Positions 51,926 to 61,503 of a DNA stretch of 64,000 bases are shown piece after piece (positions within the stretch are counted from its first letter, which is position 1; each line of letters opens with the position of its first letter). A program made the position numbers and the translations under genes. The notes under the pieces were generated by a model, which worked only from the letters and a program-made list of their open reading frames with translations, did no database searches and was not told where the DNA came from. Location: NCBI RefSeq assembly GCF_000633595.2, contig NZ_JIBU02000014.1, positions 46,728-110,727 of the forward strand, in the 5' to 3' direction. The DNA comes from Clostridium drakei (GTDB lineage: Bacteria; Bacillota; Clostridia; Clostridiales; Clostridiaceae).

Positions 51926-53650
51926 TTAGCACTCTTTATTAGTATATTTAGTATGAAGTAATTTGTGTGCTTTTTCACTATTTGGTTTACCTAAGAATTC
52001 ATCATACAGCTTAATTATAGCTGGATTTTCATGAGATTTTCTTAAAGGTTTATTTCTATCTTCTTCATATAAAGCATTCATTCTGTCTTTTAAAATTTCA
52101 TATTTTCCATGGATATATGGTTGACCGCCGCCATCTATACATCCACCAGGGCAAGCCATTATTTCGATTATTTGATAATCAGCTGTGCCTTCTCTAATTT
52201 TATTTAGAAGTTTACGTGCATTTCCAAGACCACTTGCAATAGCAGCTTTTACTTCCATATCTTTTATTTTTATTGAAGCTTCTTTTATTCCATCTAAACC
52301 ACGAACAACTTCAAAATCTACATTATCTAGCTTTTCTCCAGTAATCCATTCATAAGCTGTACGAAGAGCAGCTTCCATAACACCACCTGTTACTCCAAAT
52401 ATAACAGCAGCACCAGTGGATTCGCCAAGAAGACTGTCGAAATCTTCATCTTGAAGCCTTTCAAAATTTATTCCTGCTTCTTTGATCATTTTTGCAAGTT
52501 CTCTAGTACTTATAACAATATCCACATCACTATTCATTTCAGGTCTTGCAGCTTCGTATTTTTTAGCAAGGCAAGGCATAACTGAAACTAATATGATGTC
52601 TTTAGGGTCCATATTCATTTTTTCAGCAAAATAAGTTTTAGCTACAGCACCAAACATTTGTTGAGGTGACTTACAGCTGGATGGAGAATCAAGTAAATCA
52701 CTAAATTCATGTTCAATAAAGTTTATCCATCCAGGACAGCAGCTTGTAAGCATTGGAAGCTTGCCGCCATTTGTAATTCTATCCATAAGCTCTGTTGCTT
52801 CTTCCATTATAGTTAAATCAGCAGCAAAATCTGTATCGAAAACTTTATCAAAGCCTAAAGAACGAAGTGCTGCAACCATTTTACCTGTAACTGGTTTTCC
52901 AAGTCCTAAACCAAATTCTTCTCCAAGAGCTGCTCTTACAGCTGGTGCAGTTTGTACTATAACAAGTTTACCTTCAGTGTTTAATGCATCCCAAACCTTA
53001 GCTGTGTTGTTAACTTCTGCTAAAGCACCTGTTGGACAGACTGCCACGCATTGACCACAGAATGTACAGTTTGTGTCTATCATTGCAGTACCAAAAGCAG
53101 GAGATACAACAGTGTCAAAACCTCTGCTTACTGCAGACAATGCAGAAACAGTTTGAATTTCGCTGCATACAGTTTCACATCTTCTACATAATATACATTT
53201 ATCTAAATCACGAACTATGGAAGGACTAGAAGTATCCTTTGCATAAGTTGACATTTCACCTTTATATTTAATTTCACGTATTCCCATATCAGCTGCTAAA
53301 GCTTGAAGTTCACAGTTAGTGTTCTTTTCACAAAGCAAGCAGTTTTGTGGGTGGTCTGAAAGAATAAGTTCTACTACATTTCTACGAGCTTTTATTGCTT
53401 TTATGGAATTAGTTTTTACTACCATACCTTCAGTTACAGGAGTAGTACATGCAGGAGCAAGATTTCTTCTGCCTTCTACTTCTACTACACAAACTCTACA
53501 TGAACCAGGCTTATTTTCAAATCCGTCGTGAAGCTTTAAATGGCATAAAGTAGGTATTTCTATTTCAAGTAGTTTTGCAGCTTGTAGTATAGTAGCGCCT
53601 TTTTCCACCTGCACTTGTTTATTATTTATAGTAAGAGTAACTAAACTCAA
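51926..53650 (-). CDS. hydA: [FeFe]-hydrogenase catalytic subunit of trimeric HydABC
   Basis: The 574-residue subunit has a NuoG-like N-terminus with a plant-type [2Fe-2S] site (CHLKLHDGFENKPGSCRVC), a His-Cys cluster region (HPQNCLLCEKNTNC) and two [4Fe-4S] motifs (CILCRRCETVC, CTFCGQCVAVC). The H-cluster domain has the classical TSCCPGW, MPCLAKK and ACPGGCIDGGGQP, including the proton-relay cysteine that the HydS-like protein lacks. It fits group A3 HydABC enzymes, which exchange electrons among H2, NAD(P)H and ferredoxin. Start TTG 53650 with GAGGTGG. Third gene of hydC-hydB-hydA; the C-terminal [2Fe-2S] domain seen in Thermotoga HydA is absent. Confidence 0.93.
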   Translation of the reverse strand: MSLVTLTINNKQVQVEKGATILQAAKLLEIEIPTLCHLKLHDGFENKPGSCRVCVVEVEGRRNLAPACTTPVTEGMVVKTNSIKAIKARRNVVELILSDHPQNCLLCEKNTNCELQALAADMGIREIKYKGEMSTYAKDTSSPSIVRDLDKCILCRRCETVCSEIQTVSALSAVSRGFDTVVSPAFGTAMIDTNCTFCGQCVAVCPTGALAEVNNTAKVWDALNTEGKLVIVQTAPAVRAALGEEFGLGLGKPVTGKMVAALRSLGFDKVFDTDFAADLTIMEEATELMDRITNGGKLPMLTSCCPGWINFIEHEFSDLLDSPSSCKSPQQMFGAVAKTYFAEKMNMDPKDIILVSVMPCLAKKYEAARPEMNSDVDIVISTRELAKMIKEAGINFERLQDEDFDSLLGESTGAAVIFGVTGGVMEAALRTAYEWITGEKLDNVDFEVVRGLDGIKEASIKIKDMEVKAAIASGLGNARKLLNKIREGTADYQIIEIMACPGGCIDGGGQPYIHGKYEILKDRMNALYEEDRNKPLRKSHENPAIIKLYDEFLGKPNSEKAHKLLHTKYTNKEC

Positions 53651-53683
53651 AACTTCCACCTCTTTCTCAAAAATTTTGCACAA

Positions 53684-55579
53684 TTATTTTTTTATGATAG
53701 CATCTACTGGGCATCCACTGAAGCATGCTCCACATTTTACACACTTGCTTTGATCTATAGTGTGAACTTGTTTAACCTTACCACTAATACAATTTACAGG
53801 ACAGTTCCTCAAGCACTTAGTACATCCGATACATTTATCTGTAATTTCATATTTAAGTAAGTTCTTACAGACACCTGCTGGACAAGATTTTTCTTTTACA
53901 TGAGCTTCATATTCGTCAGCAAAGTATTTCATTGTACTTAATATAGGGTTAGGTGCAGTTTGTCCAAGACCACAAAGAGAAGTATCTTTTATAGTTTGTG
54001 CTAACTCTTTTAACTTTTCTAAGTCATCTTCAGTACCTTGTCCGTTAGTTAGTCTTGTCAATATTTCTAATAAGCGTTTATTTCCAATTCTACAAGGTGT
54101 ACATTTTCCGCAAGATTCTTCTACAGTAAATTCTAAATAGAATTTAGCTATATCAACCATACAGTTATCTTCATCCATAACAATCATTCCGCCAGAACCC
54201 ATCATAGAGCCTATGGAAGTTAAGGATTCATAATCTATAGGAATATCTAAATTTGAAGCAGTTATACATCCACCAGAAGGTCCTCCGGTTTGTACTGCCT
54301 TAAATTTACGTCCATTTTTAATACCGCCACCTATGTCATAAATTATTTCTCTTAAAGTTGTACCCATAGGAACTTCTACAAGACCTACGTTATTTATTTT
54401 ACCAGCTAATGCAAAAACCTTTGTTCCTTTAGAAGTTGCAGTACCTATAGAACTGTACCATTCAGCACCATTATTTATTATAGCTGGAATATTTGCTAAA
54501 GTTTCAACATTGTTTACGCAAGTTGGTTTATCCCAAAGTCCGCTTTCAGCAGGGAATGGTGGTTTGTTTGTAGGCTCACCGCGGCAGCCTTCTACAGAAT
54601 GAATTAAAGCCGTTTCTTCACCGCACACAAAGGCACCAGCTCCATATCTTATATCTATATTGAAGCTGAATTCTGTTCCTAAAATCTTATCACCTAGAAC
54701 ACCATATTCAATAGCTTGGTCAATAGCTGTTTTAAGTCTGTTAACTGCAAGAGGATATTCTGCTCTTATATATATAACACCCTTTGAAGCACCAATAGCA
54801 TACCCTGCAATAGCCATAGCTTCCAATACACTGTGAGGGTCACCTTCTAGTATGGAACGATCCATGAATGCACCAGGGTCTCCTTCATCAGCATTACAAA
54901 TTATATATTTTTGATCAGCATCATAAGCTTTAGCAAAGGACCATTTTTTACCTGTAGGGAAACCTCCGCCTCCTCTTCCTCTTAATCCTGAATCTATAAT
55001 TAATTTTATAACATCATCAGAGCTCATTTTTGTAATACATTTTGCAAGGGCCAAATATCCCTTAGTTGCAATACTTTCAGTTATATCTTCAGGATTTATA
55101 AATCCACAGTTTCTAAGTGCAATTCTATGCTGCTTTTTATAGAAGGACATTTCATCCTGTCTTTTTACTTTTTCATTTATAGATGGTTCTTCATATAAAA
55201 GATTTTCTAATACTTTTCCCTTTAATAAATGCTCATTAACTATATCAGAAGCATCTTCAGGTGTAACATGAACATAAAATACATTGTCAGGGCTTATTTT
55301 TACAATTGGTCCTTTTTCACAGAAACCGAAGCAGCCTGCAATTTCAACAGTAACCTCTTCTGAAAGACCAGCTTTTTCAACTTCTTCTTTTAAACTAGAT
55401 ACAATTACATCACCTTCTGCGGATTTACAGCCTGTTCCTCCACAAACAGTTACATAACGTTTACATCTTTTGTTTTCAACAGCAATTTCTTCTTCTTCGG
55501 ATGCTTGTCTTATTTTTAAATTTTCTGAATACTTCAAGCATGATTTTTGGAGTTCTTCATAAGAATTGATTTTATTCAA
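53684..55579 (-). CDS. hydB: NuoF-like subunit of HydABC hydrogenase
   Basis: The 631-residue protein has an N-terminal thioredoxin-like [2Fe-2S] region (CGGTGCKSAEG, CFGFCEKGP), the NuoF NADH/FMN core (GRGGGGFPTGKKW, CNADEGDPGAF), an N3-type [4Fe-4S] motif CGKCTPCRIGNKR and a C-terminal pair of [4Fe-4S] motifs (CIGCTKCLRNCPVNC, CVKCGACFSGCPVDA). It binds NAD(P)H and FMN and probably performs the bifurcation. Start TTG 55579 with AAAGGAC. The HydA start lies 33 bases after its stop. Confidence 0.93.
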   Translation of the reverse strand: MNKINSYEELQKSCLKYSENLKIRQASEEEEIAVENKRCKRYVTVCGGTGCKSAEGDVIVSSLKEEVEKAGLSEEVTVEIAGCFGFCEKGPIVKISPDNVFYVHVTPEDASDIVNEHLLKGKVLENLLYEEPSINEKVKRQDEMSFYKKQHRIALRNCGFINPEDITESIATKGYLALAKCITKMSSDDVIKLIIDSGLRGRGGGGFPTGKKWSFAKAYDADQKYIICNADEGDPGAFMDRSILEGDPHSVLEAMAIAGYAIGASKGVIYIRAEYPLAVNRLKTAIDQAIEYGVLGDKILGTEFSFNIDIRYGAGAFVCGEETALIHSVEGCRGEPTNKPPFPAESGLWDKPTCVNNVETLANIPAIINNGAEWYSSIGTATSKGTKVFALAGKINNVGLVEVPMGTTLREIIYDIGGGIKNGRKFKAVQTGGPSGGCITASNLDIPIDYESLTSIGSMMGSGGMIVMDEDNCMVDIAKFYLEFTVEESCGKCTPCRIGNKRLLEILTRLTNGQGTEDDLEKLKELAQTIKDTSLCGLGQTAPNPILSTMKYFADEYEAHVKEKSCPAGVCKNLLKYEITDKCIGCTKCLRNCPVNCISGKVKQVHTIDQSKCVKCGACFSGCPVDAIIKK

Positions 55580-55591
55580 TGTCCTTTCCCC

Positions 55592-56071
55592 CTATTCCTT
55601 ATATTCATCTAAAATTTTATCTACCATTTGTTTGGTAAAATGACCATAAACTTTATCATTAACAGTTACTACAGGAGCAAGTCCGCAAGCACCTACACAT
55701 CTTAAAACTTGAATAGTAAATTTACCATCTGATGTAGTTTCGCCAACTTTGATATTTAATTTTTTTTCAAATCCTTCAAGCACATCTCCTGAGCCTTTAA
55801 CAAAACATGCAGTTCCCATGCATATATTTATAACATATTTTCCAGTTGGTTCTTCAGTGAAATAAGAATAAAATGTGACTACCCCATTAACTTTAGATAT
55901 AGGTAGATCTAATTTTTTTGCTACAAATTTTTGCACATCTTTTGATAAATATCCAAATAGATTTTGAGCTTTATGGAGAACTGAGATTAGTGATCCTTTT
56001 TTTTCTTCAAGGTTATCTATGAATTGTTCGAGTTCGTTAAAATATTGTTTTTCTAAATTATCACAACACAC
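55592..56071 (-). CDS. hydC: NuoE-like [2Fe-2S] subunit of HydABC hydrogenase
   Basis: The roughly 159-residue protein has a helical N-terminal bundle (about 15-75) and a thioredoxin-like [2Fe-2S] domain with CMGTACFVKGSGD and CVGACGLAPVV carrying the four cysteine ligands. It is the first gene of hydCBA; the hydB start lies 12 bases after its stop. I take GTG 56071 as start, about ten bases after GAGGGGG; an earlier TTG at 56098 is upstream of that site. Confidence 0.9.
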   Translation of the reverse strand: MCCDNLEKQYFNELEQFIDNLEEKKGSLISVLHKAQNLFGYLSKDVQKFVAKKLDLPISKVNGVVTFYSYFTEEPTGKYVINICMGTACFVKGSGDVLEGFEKKLNIKVGETTSDGKFTIQVLRCVGACGLAPVVTVNDKVYGHFTKQMVDKILDEYKE

Positions 56072-56425
56072 TAAGGTATACCCCCTCTGAATGTACAATT
56101 TTTTTATATGTTTAAATTATATCAAACTTTTTCAAAAAATAAAGGGTTTTTTCAAAAAAAACTATATAAAATTTTTCAATAAAAGTATTAAATTATACAA
56201 ATCATAAAAATACAAAGGTATTCAAAGAATAATAATGCAAAATTCGACAAATAAAATATTGTTAAATATATAATTTTTTAATATTTATGATAAATTAGAA
56301 ATATTTTAGTTTTTGTGTTAATAATGAAAACAATATACTATTTTAAAAAATTTATAATTTATAATGAAAAAACGTTTATTGTATATTATAATAAGTGATA
56401 TGTAACTATGTAAGGAGGTATACAT
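56072..56425. promoter_or_regulatory. AT-rich divergent promoter region of hydCBA
   Basis: About 350 bases without a gene, mostly A/T runs. A minus-strand TATAAT lies near 56116-56121. A half TTGTTAAATAT (about 56258-56268) resembles half a Rex redox-repressor site but lacks a good second half. Confidence 0.35.
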
Positions 56426-56941
56426 TTGAAGTTTGAAAATATTTTAACAGCAGCTTTAATTTTTGCATCTATTATTCAATTTTATTTATCTTTTATTAAA
56501 GGAAGAAGCAGAGAAGATGATTATGGTACTATGCTGCTTAAATTGAATATGGATATGGTTAAAAGAAAGTTTTTAGCAGCATTACTTATTGGTATATGTG
56601 TTTATTTTGTCTATGTTATTATAAAAAATAATTTTTCAGTATTAGGAATATTTATAGTAATGTATTTTCTTTTAAGTATATATGATTTTAGTAAAATAAA
56701 AATTATAACTTCTAAGGGGATAGGACAGAAAAGTTTCTATAGTAATTCCTATTATAATTTTACTAAATGGAGTGAAATTACAGATTGGCAGTGGTCCGAA
56801 GAAAAGAAAAATTTACTTTTAATTAAAATCCAAAAGAAAGACATGGTATTAAATAAGGAATGGAATGTTTTGAATTTTGAAAAGGAAGAGATAAGCAAAC
56901 TTTTTGAAGATAATGTAAGAAGTAAGGGACTTCCTAGTTAA
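56426..56941 (+). CDS. Membrane protein with C-terminal PH-like domain, unknown function
   Basis: In this 171-residue protein helices near 7-24, 48-66 and 70-88 precede a soluble domain (FSKIKIITSKGIGQKSFYSN, SEITDWQWSEEKKNLLLIKI) of about 75 residues that looks like the small beta domain of DUF5673 proteins. Function unknown. Start TTG 56426, well placed after AAGGAGG. It is divergent from the hydrogenase operon. Confidence 0.65.
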   Translation: MKFENILTAALIFASIIQFYLSFIKGRSREDDYGTMLLKLNMDMVKRKFLAALLIGICVYFVYVIIKNNFSVLGIFIVMYFLLSIYDFSKIKIITSKGIGQKSFYSNSYYNFTKWSEITDWQWSEEKKNLLLIKIQKKDMVLNKEWNVLNFEKEEISKLFEDNVRSKGLPS

Positions 56942-56963
56942 TCGAAACTTCGAAATTTAAAAA

Positions 56964-57780
56964 TAATGCGACACAAGGATGCAGTGGAAGTTTGAATTTT
57001 AACTTTTAGTCCGTGATATATGCTAAGTGTGTCATCACGGCTAAATGTTTTAATTATTCTAAAGCTCGAAATTTTTGAAAGCCTAAGAACTTTGTCAAAC
57101 TCGGTCCCCTCAAACAGGACTAAAGTTCTAAGGCTTTCGAAAATTTTGAGCTAAGAATAATACTAAAACAATTTAGCTAATGTGATGACACACTTAGCAT
57201 ATATCACTACCTAAAAGTTAAAATCCAAACTAGCAAGTTTAAGTGTACGCACCTAATTACATTATTATAAGTAGTTTTAGTAAGTGAAAATTATATTTAT
57301 AATCATAACTTATAATGCTTAAAAATTAAAGTTAAGCCTGTTGATAGGCTAATATATTTCATTTAAAAGTCAGTTGCTTTCTATATTTATAGAAATACCT
57401 TAAAAGAAATTTATTATTTTTGCAGCTGCGCCATAGAATATTATTAAAATAGCTGAAATATACATAAACTATATCACAGTATTATGTGTATACGTAATGC
57501 ACTAAGAAGTAACTTTCAACTGTATGTAGACTGATATATGCTGTGAAGGAAGATGCGAACGAATTTTAGAAGTTCTTTGCTTGAGATATTGAAAAATGGC
57601 GTAATTTTTGCCAGGACGGCAAAAGCTCCGAAAGCGACAGGACGTCGCATTTGAGGAGGTAGTCATTTTTCAATATCTCAAGCATTAGAACTTCTTAATG
57701 AAGTGAGTTTTCCTTCACAGCATATATCAGCCGGAATACAGTTGAAAGTTACTTCGCTTACATATGCTTACGTCGCAATG
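56964..57780 (-). repeat. Modular hairpin element, copy C (full length, inverted)
   Basis: At 817 bp this is the fullest copy, in opposite orientation to A and B. It starts with TAATGCGACACAAG (56964-56977) and ends with CTTACGTCGCAATG (57767-57780), an imperfect terminal inverted repeat. Inside are full P2 (56989-57231), a linker of about 270 bp and P1 (57507-57754, 248 bp). P1 has the same length and structure as in copy B. No ORF of substance; frames at 57764-58024 are shadows of the next gene. It lies between two convergent genes. Confidence 0.8.
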
Positions 57781-57829
57781 TGCTTATATTAAGTCAAATT
57801 TTATATATGCCATAGTTGACAAGTATCAA

Positions 57830-58594
57830 CTATTTAGAGTTTATATTCAGTATATCCTTAATAACTTCTCCACCTATTATCATACCTGCTACTGGTGGAA
57901 CAAAAGAAATGCTTCCTGGTATTTGTCTTTTGGCTGCACATTTTTTTGTGCCTCCAGTGCAAACACAACCTTCTTTACAAGTTACAACTTCTTCATAATT
58001 AGGTTTTATAGGAACTTCTTCTGAATAAAGAACCTTTAAGTCTTTAATACCTCTTTTTCTAAGTTCATATCTCATAACTTTTGCTAAAGGACATATTTTT
58101 GTATCATATATATCAGCTATTTTAAATTGGGTAGGGTCTAATTTGTTTCCTGTACCCATACAGCTTATTATATCTATGTTATGATTTTTACACCATACTA
58201 TTAAGGATAATTTTGATGAAACTGTATCAATAGCATCAACTACATAATCTGCATCTAAAGGTATTATGTCTTCTATGTTATCCTCTTTTATAAAAGTTTG
58301 ATGAATTTCTACTTTACATTCTGGATTTATCTTTAAAGCTCTTTCTTTTATAACTTCAACTTTAGATTTACCTATAGTATCAAAATTGGCATGTATTTGT
58401 CTATTCAAATTAGTTAGACAAACAGTATCATCATCTACTAATATAAGATGTCCGATGCCACCTCTTACCAAGGCTTCAAAAGAAAAGCTTCCTACTCCAC
58501 CTAATCCTAAAATAACTACAGTACTATTTTTTAGCTTTTCTAAAGAATCACGTCCTATTAATAATTCTGTTCTTGAAAGTGAATGTTGTTTCAT
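57830..58594 (-). CDS. tcdA: tRNA threonylcarbamoyladenosine dehydratase
   Basis: The 254-residue E1/ThiF-like enzyme has the ATP motif ILGLGGVGSFSFEAL (about 29-43), DDDTVCLTNLNRQ, and the C-terminal pattern SISFVPPVAGMIIGGEVI. The signature CMGTGNKLDPTQFKIADI is specific for TcdA (YgdL/CsdL), which cyclises t6A at tRNA position 37 to ct6A using ATP. The length is as usual. A cysteine-rich segment (CKEGCVCTGGTKKC) may bind a metal. GGAGC before the ATG. Confidence 0.92.
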   Translation of the reverse strand: MKQHSLSRTELLIGRDSLEKLKNSTVVILGLGGVGSFSFEALVRGGIGHLILVDDDTVCLTNLNRQIHANFDTIGKSKVEVIKERALKINPECKVEIHQTFIKEDNIEDIIPLDADYVVDAIDTVSSKLSLIVWCKNHNIDIISCMGTGNKLDPTQFKIADIYDTKICPLAKVMRYELRKRGIKDLKVLYSEEVPIKPNYEEVVTCKEGCVCTGGTKKCAAKRQIPGSISFVPPVAGMIIGGEVIKDILNINSK

Positions 58595-58967
58595 TTTATT
58601 TAAGCTCCTTTGATTATAGATTACGGCATGGGGTATAAGTTAACTAAACTAATATTCATGTTATATTTGAACATATGTGAATTCAGTTTCACTTGATAGT
58701 ATATAATACTATGAATAAATGTCAATAATACAACTCACTATTTAGGCAAAATATTTTTAGCTAATTTTCAAATAGGATTTATTTTCATAGTTTAATAAAT
58801 TATAATTAAATTATTAAACCAAATTTTATAATGTGTTATGGTTATAACAATTGTAATTTTAGATTTAAGGGAACTTTTTTATTAAGTTTATTAATTATAA
58901 CTGTATAATATTTGAATAAGCGCAAAATGGTATGAACAAATAAAAATATTGGGGTGATAAGAGAACT

Positions 58968-59393
58968 ATGAAGAAGTTATCAAAGAAGTCCTATATTATC
59001 ATTGCCATTAGCATTATTACATTTATATATACTACAGGAATGTACAAATATAGAAAGCCAGTTATCATACACAAAACGTTTAGTAATGTACTTGTAATAA
59101 AGTCAGGTATTCAAAGTACAGTAAATGCTGAGATAAATGGGAAAATATATAGAGGGATATATAGTGGTTCCATAATTGATTTAAATCTTCATTTTACAAA
59201 TAGAATAGAAGGAAAAATTATAATAGATGGTAAGGAGTATAGCTTTAAAGGCTTTAATGGAGAATCTAAGCTTATTAATATATTAGGTAATGTATATGAT
59301 AATACCCAAAATGCTTCAGTTGTTTTTTGGTTTAAAATGAAGGATTTAGATTCTATTGAATTATTAAGCCATGATGACTCTAAACTCAAATAG
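58968..59393 (+). CDS. Membrane-anchored hypothetical protein
   Basis: The 141-residue protein has one N-terminal membrane helix (about 8-24) and an outside beta-rich domain: VNAEINGKIYRGIYSG, IEGKIIIDGKEYSFKGFNGE, ASVVFWFKMKDLDSIELLSH. A comparable arrangement occurs in the shorter protein at 3123-3509. Function unknown. The 350 bases upstream (58614-58967) hold no gene. The ribosome site is weak (TTGGGGTGAT). Confidence 0.6.
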   Translation: MKKLSKKSYIIIAISIITFIYTTGMYKYRKPVIIHKTFSNVLVIKSGIQSTVNAEINGKIYRGIYSGSIIDLNLHFTNRIEGKIIIDGKEYSFKGFNGESKLINILGNVYDNTQNASVVFWFKMKDLDSIELLSHDDSKLK

Positions 59394-59472
59394 AGATAAA
59401 TTACGTTTGGTATATGAATCTAACAAAGTTATTAATATGTTATATATAGAAAAGAGTATAAAAAGGAAAGAG

Positions 59473-59532
59473 GTGAGTTTTAGTGAGAGTTTAGTACTTA
59501 TTATACACTCTCTCACTAAAGATAAACAATGA
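59473..59532 (+). CDS. 19-residue leader peptide coupled to the amidase gene
   Basis: GTG at 59473, after AAAGGAAAGAG, opens 19 codons (MSFSESLVLIIHSLTKDKQ) whose TGA overlaps the next ATG as ATGA (59529-59532). The amidase has no ribosome site of its own; the space before it is a hairpin (TTTAGTGAGAG/CTCTCACTAAA, about 59479-59520) within this ORF. Translation of the peptide should open the hairpin and feed the next gene. Confidence 0.65.
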   Translation: MSFSESLVLIIHSLTKDKQ

Positions 59533-60371
59533 ATGAAGTTAAAATAGGTTTGTGTCAGATGATGGTAGAGAAGACTTCTAAACAAGATAATATTAAAAAG
59601 GCTAGAATTATGATAAATAATGCAGTAGATCAAGGAGCTGAAATTGTAGCGCTTCCGGAGATGTTTAACTGTCCATATAACAACAAACATTTTAGGGAAT
59701 ATGGAGAAAGCTCCTTAAAAGATGAGACTTTAAGTATGCTTTCAGAAGTTTCTAAAGAGAAAAATATATATTTGGTAGGTGGTTCTATTCCTGAGCTTCA
59801 TGAAGGAAAAGTATATAATTCATCTTTTATATTTAATAATGAAGGAAAATTGATTGGTAAACATAGAAAAATGCATCTATTTGATATAGATATTAAAAAT
59901 AAAGTAAAATTTAAAGAATCAGAAGTATTAACACCAGGAGATAAAGCCACAATTATAGATACTAAGTGGGGAAAAATGGGGGTAGCTATTTGCTATGATA
60001 TAAGGTTTCCAGAACTTATAAGAATTATGGCACTTGAAGGTGCTAAAGTAGTATTTATACCTGCTGCATTTAATATGACTACAGGTCCTGTTCATTGGGA
60101 TCTTTCATTTAGAGCTAGGGCTTTAGATAATCAAATTTATATGGTAGGAGTATCACCAGCTAGAAATGTGAATTATTCTTATGTAGCATATGGAAATTCT
60201 TTATTAGTTGATCCTTGGGGGAAAATAATAAATAAGCTGGATGAAAAGGAAGGAATATTAGTGCAAAGTATAAATTTAGATTACATAGATGAAGTTAGAG
60301 AATCACTTCCTTTACTAAAGCATAGAAGAACAGACTTATATAAAATAGATTACGAAATTAAACAGAAATGA
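59529..60371 (+). CDS. Nit2-like carbon-nitrogen hydrolase (omega-amidase type)
   Basis: The 280-residue protein has a nitrilase-superfamily triad: Glu in ALPEMFNCP, Lys in GKHRKMHLFD and Cys in AICYDIRFPEL. The IDIKNKVKFKESEVLTPGD and PVHWDLSFRARALDNQ segments match the Nit2/omega-amidase branch, which hydrolyses alpha-keto-omega-amides such as 2-oxoglutaramate or deaminated glutathione. It is translationally coupled to a 19-codon leader by ATGA overlap. Downstream plsY starts 16 bases later. Confidence 0.87.
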   Translation: MNEVKIGLCQMMVEKTSKQDNIKKARIMINNAVDQGAEIVALPEMFNCPYNNKHFREYGESSLKDETLSMLSEVSKEKNIYLVGGSIPELHEGKVYNSSFIFNNEGKLIGKHRKMHLFDIDIKNKVKFKESEVLTPGDKATIIDTKWGKMGVAICYDIRFPELIRIMALEGAKVVFIPAAFNMTTGPVHWDLSFRARALDNQIYMVGVSPARNVNYSYVAYGNSLLVDPWGKIINKLDEKEGILVQSINLDYIDEVRESLPLLKHRRTDLYKIDYEIKQK

Positions 60372-60387
60372 TTTTAAGGTGAAGTAA

Positions 60388-60984
60388 ATGATTATGATGA
60401 TAATTACAATTATGGTTTCCTTTTTATGTGGTTCAATCCCAACAGGATATTTAATTACTAAAAAATTTCGTGGAGTTGATATAAGAACTAAAGGTAGTGG
60501 AAATATAGGCTCCACAAATGTAAAAAGAATTGTAGGGGCTAAATTATCAATCCTTACTCAAATAGTAGATATAACCAAAGGAATAATTCCTATAATTTTA
60601 GCTATGTATTTGGCAAAAACTACAAAATTGCCAATACCCACAAATGAATATCTCTCTATTATTGCAATAGTAGTAGTTTTAGGACATGATTTTACTCCTT
60701 TCCTTAAATTTAAAGGGGGTAAAGGAGTAAATACAACTGTTGGTGCATTTATTTTTGTAGCACCACTTCCAACACTAATTGGAGTAGCAGTTCATTTTAT
60801 ATTGCGCTTATTTACCAAAGTAGTGTCTATTAGGTCAATTGCAATAGGTATTACAATACCTGTTATGTGTATTATTATGAATCTGTCTATTTCCATAGCA
60901 GTTTCTGCGTTATTTGCGTGTATTTTAATGATATTTAGGCATAAAGATAATCTAATGAGAATAATACATAATGAAGAAGAATAG
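60388..60984 (+). CDS. plsY: Glycerol-3-phosphate acyltransferase PlsY
   Basis: The 198-residue membrane protein has PlsY motifs: GSIPTGYLITK, GSGNIGSTNVKR, VLGHDFTPFLKFKGGKGVNT. It makes lysophosphatidic acid from acyl-phosphate and glycerol 3-phosphate in the cytoplasmic membrane. About five helices. AAGGTGA before the ATG. It probably shares the amidase transcript. Confidence 0.93.
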   Translation: MIMMIITIMVSFLCGSIPTGYLITKKFRGVDIRTKGSGNIGSTNVKRIVGAKLSILTQIVDITKGIIPIILAMYLAKTTKLPIPTNEYLSIIAIVVVLGHDFTPFLKFKGGKGVNTTVGAFIFVAPLPTLIGVAVHFILRLFTKVVSIRSIAIGITIPVMCIIMNLSISIAVSALFACILMIFRHKDNLMRIIHNEEE

Positions 60985-61009
60985 TTATGTGATAGCTGTT
61001 AATTTTACT

Positions 61010-61049
61010 ATAAATCTTTCACTCTTCCAAGTGAGAGATTTATTTTTTT
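61010..61049 (+). terminator. Terminator after plsY
   Basis: ATAAATCTTTCACT/AGTGAGAGATTTAT stem (61010-61023 with 61030-61043) with one mismatch and T7. Confidence 0.85.
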
Positions 61050-61052
61050 AAA

Positions 61053-61097
61053 AAGAAGCTGTTGCACTAATTTTTTAATACAACAGTTTCTTTGTTT
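61053..61097 (-). terminator. Terminator of the coiled-coil gene
   Basis: AAGAAGCTGTTG (61053-61064) with CAACAGTTTCTT (61081-61092), lying just past the end of the minus-strand gene, with A/T runs on both sides. Confidence 0.65.
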
Positions 61098-61116
61098 CTA
61101 TAAATTTATTTTTAAT

Positions 61117-61503
61117 TTATATTTCCCAACAAGATCTATATTTTTCTATAAGCTTTATAAAACCATTATTTAATTTTTCATTTTTATCCATACGTTCTTC
61201 TTTAAGCTTTTCAACTTTTTTTTGCATGTCTTTTATTTTTTTGAATTCTTCATCTGCCTTTTTCTTTCGCTCAGAAGCATCTAAAAGGGCCTGTTGAGTT
61301 TCTTTACTTGGAGATAATTGAGCTTGCTTTTCAGCTGCATCAAAGTTATTTGTAGCATCATTTTTTTCTGCTACGATGTTGCCTATATTTATATTTATAT
61401 TTAATATTTCAGTATCAATGTTTTGAATTTCTTTGTTAATTTTATTATAAAAATCTCTTTCTACTCTTATGCATTCCTTTTGACATGAAGTCAATTCACT
61501 CAT
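61117..61503 (-). CDS. Coiled-coil protein of unknown function
   Basis: The 128-residue protein is almost wholly alpha-helical with heptad-like spacing (about 12-115), very rich in K, E, N and Q: EILNININIGNIVAEKNDAT, ERKKKADEEFKKIKDMQKKV. One cysteine lies near the start (SCQKEC) and one near the end. No membrane part. AGGAGG before the ATG. Function unknown; a small scaffold or structural protein is possible. Confidence 0.65.
   Translation of the reverse strand: MSELTSCQKECIRVERDFYNKINKEIQNIDTEILNININIGNIVAEKNDATNNFDAAEKQAQLSPSKETQQALLDASERKKKADEEFKKIKDMQKKVEKLKEERMDKNEKLNNGFIKLIEKYRSCWEI

Noticed and set aside
56240..56290. Rex operator before hydCBA
   Set aside because: Only one half-site (TTGTTAA) is present and the second half is too diverged.
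57764..58024. Two overlapping plus-strand ORFs
   Set aside because: They are the antisense shadow of tcdA and the edge of repeat copy C; no ribosome site.
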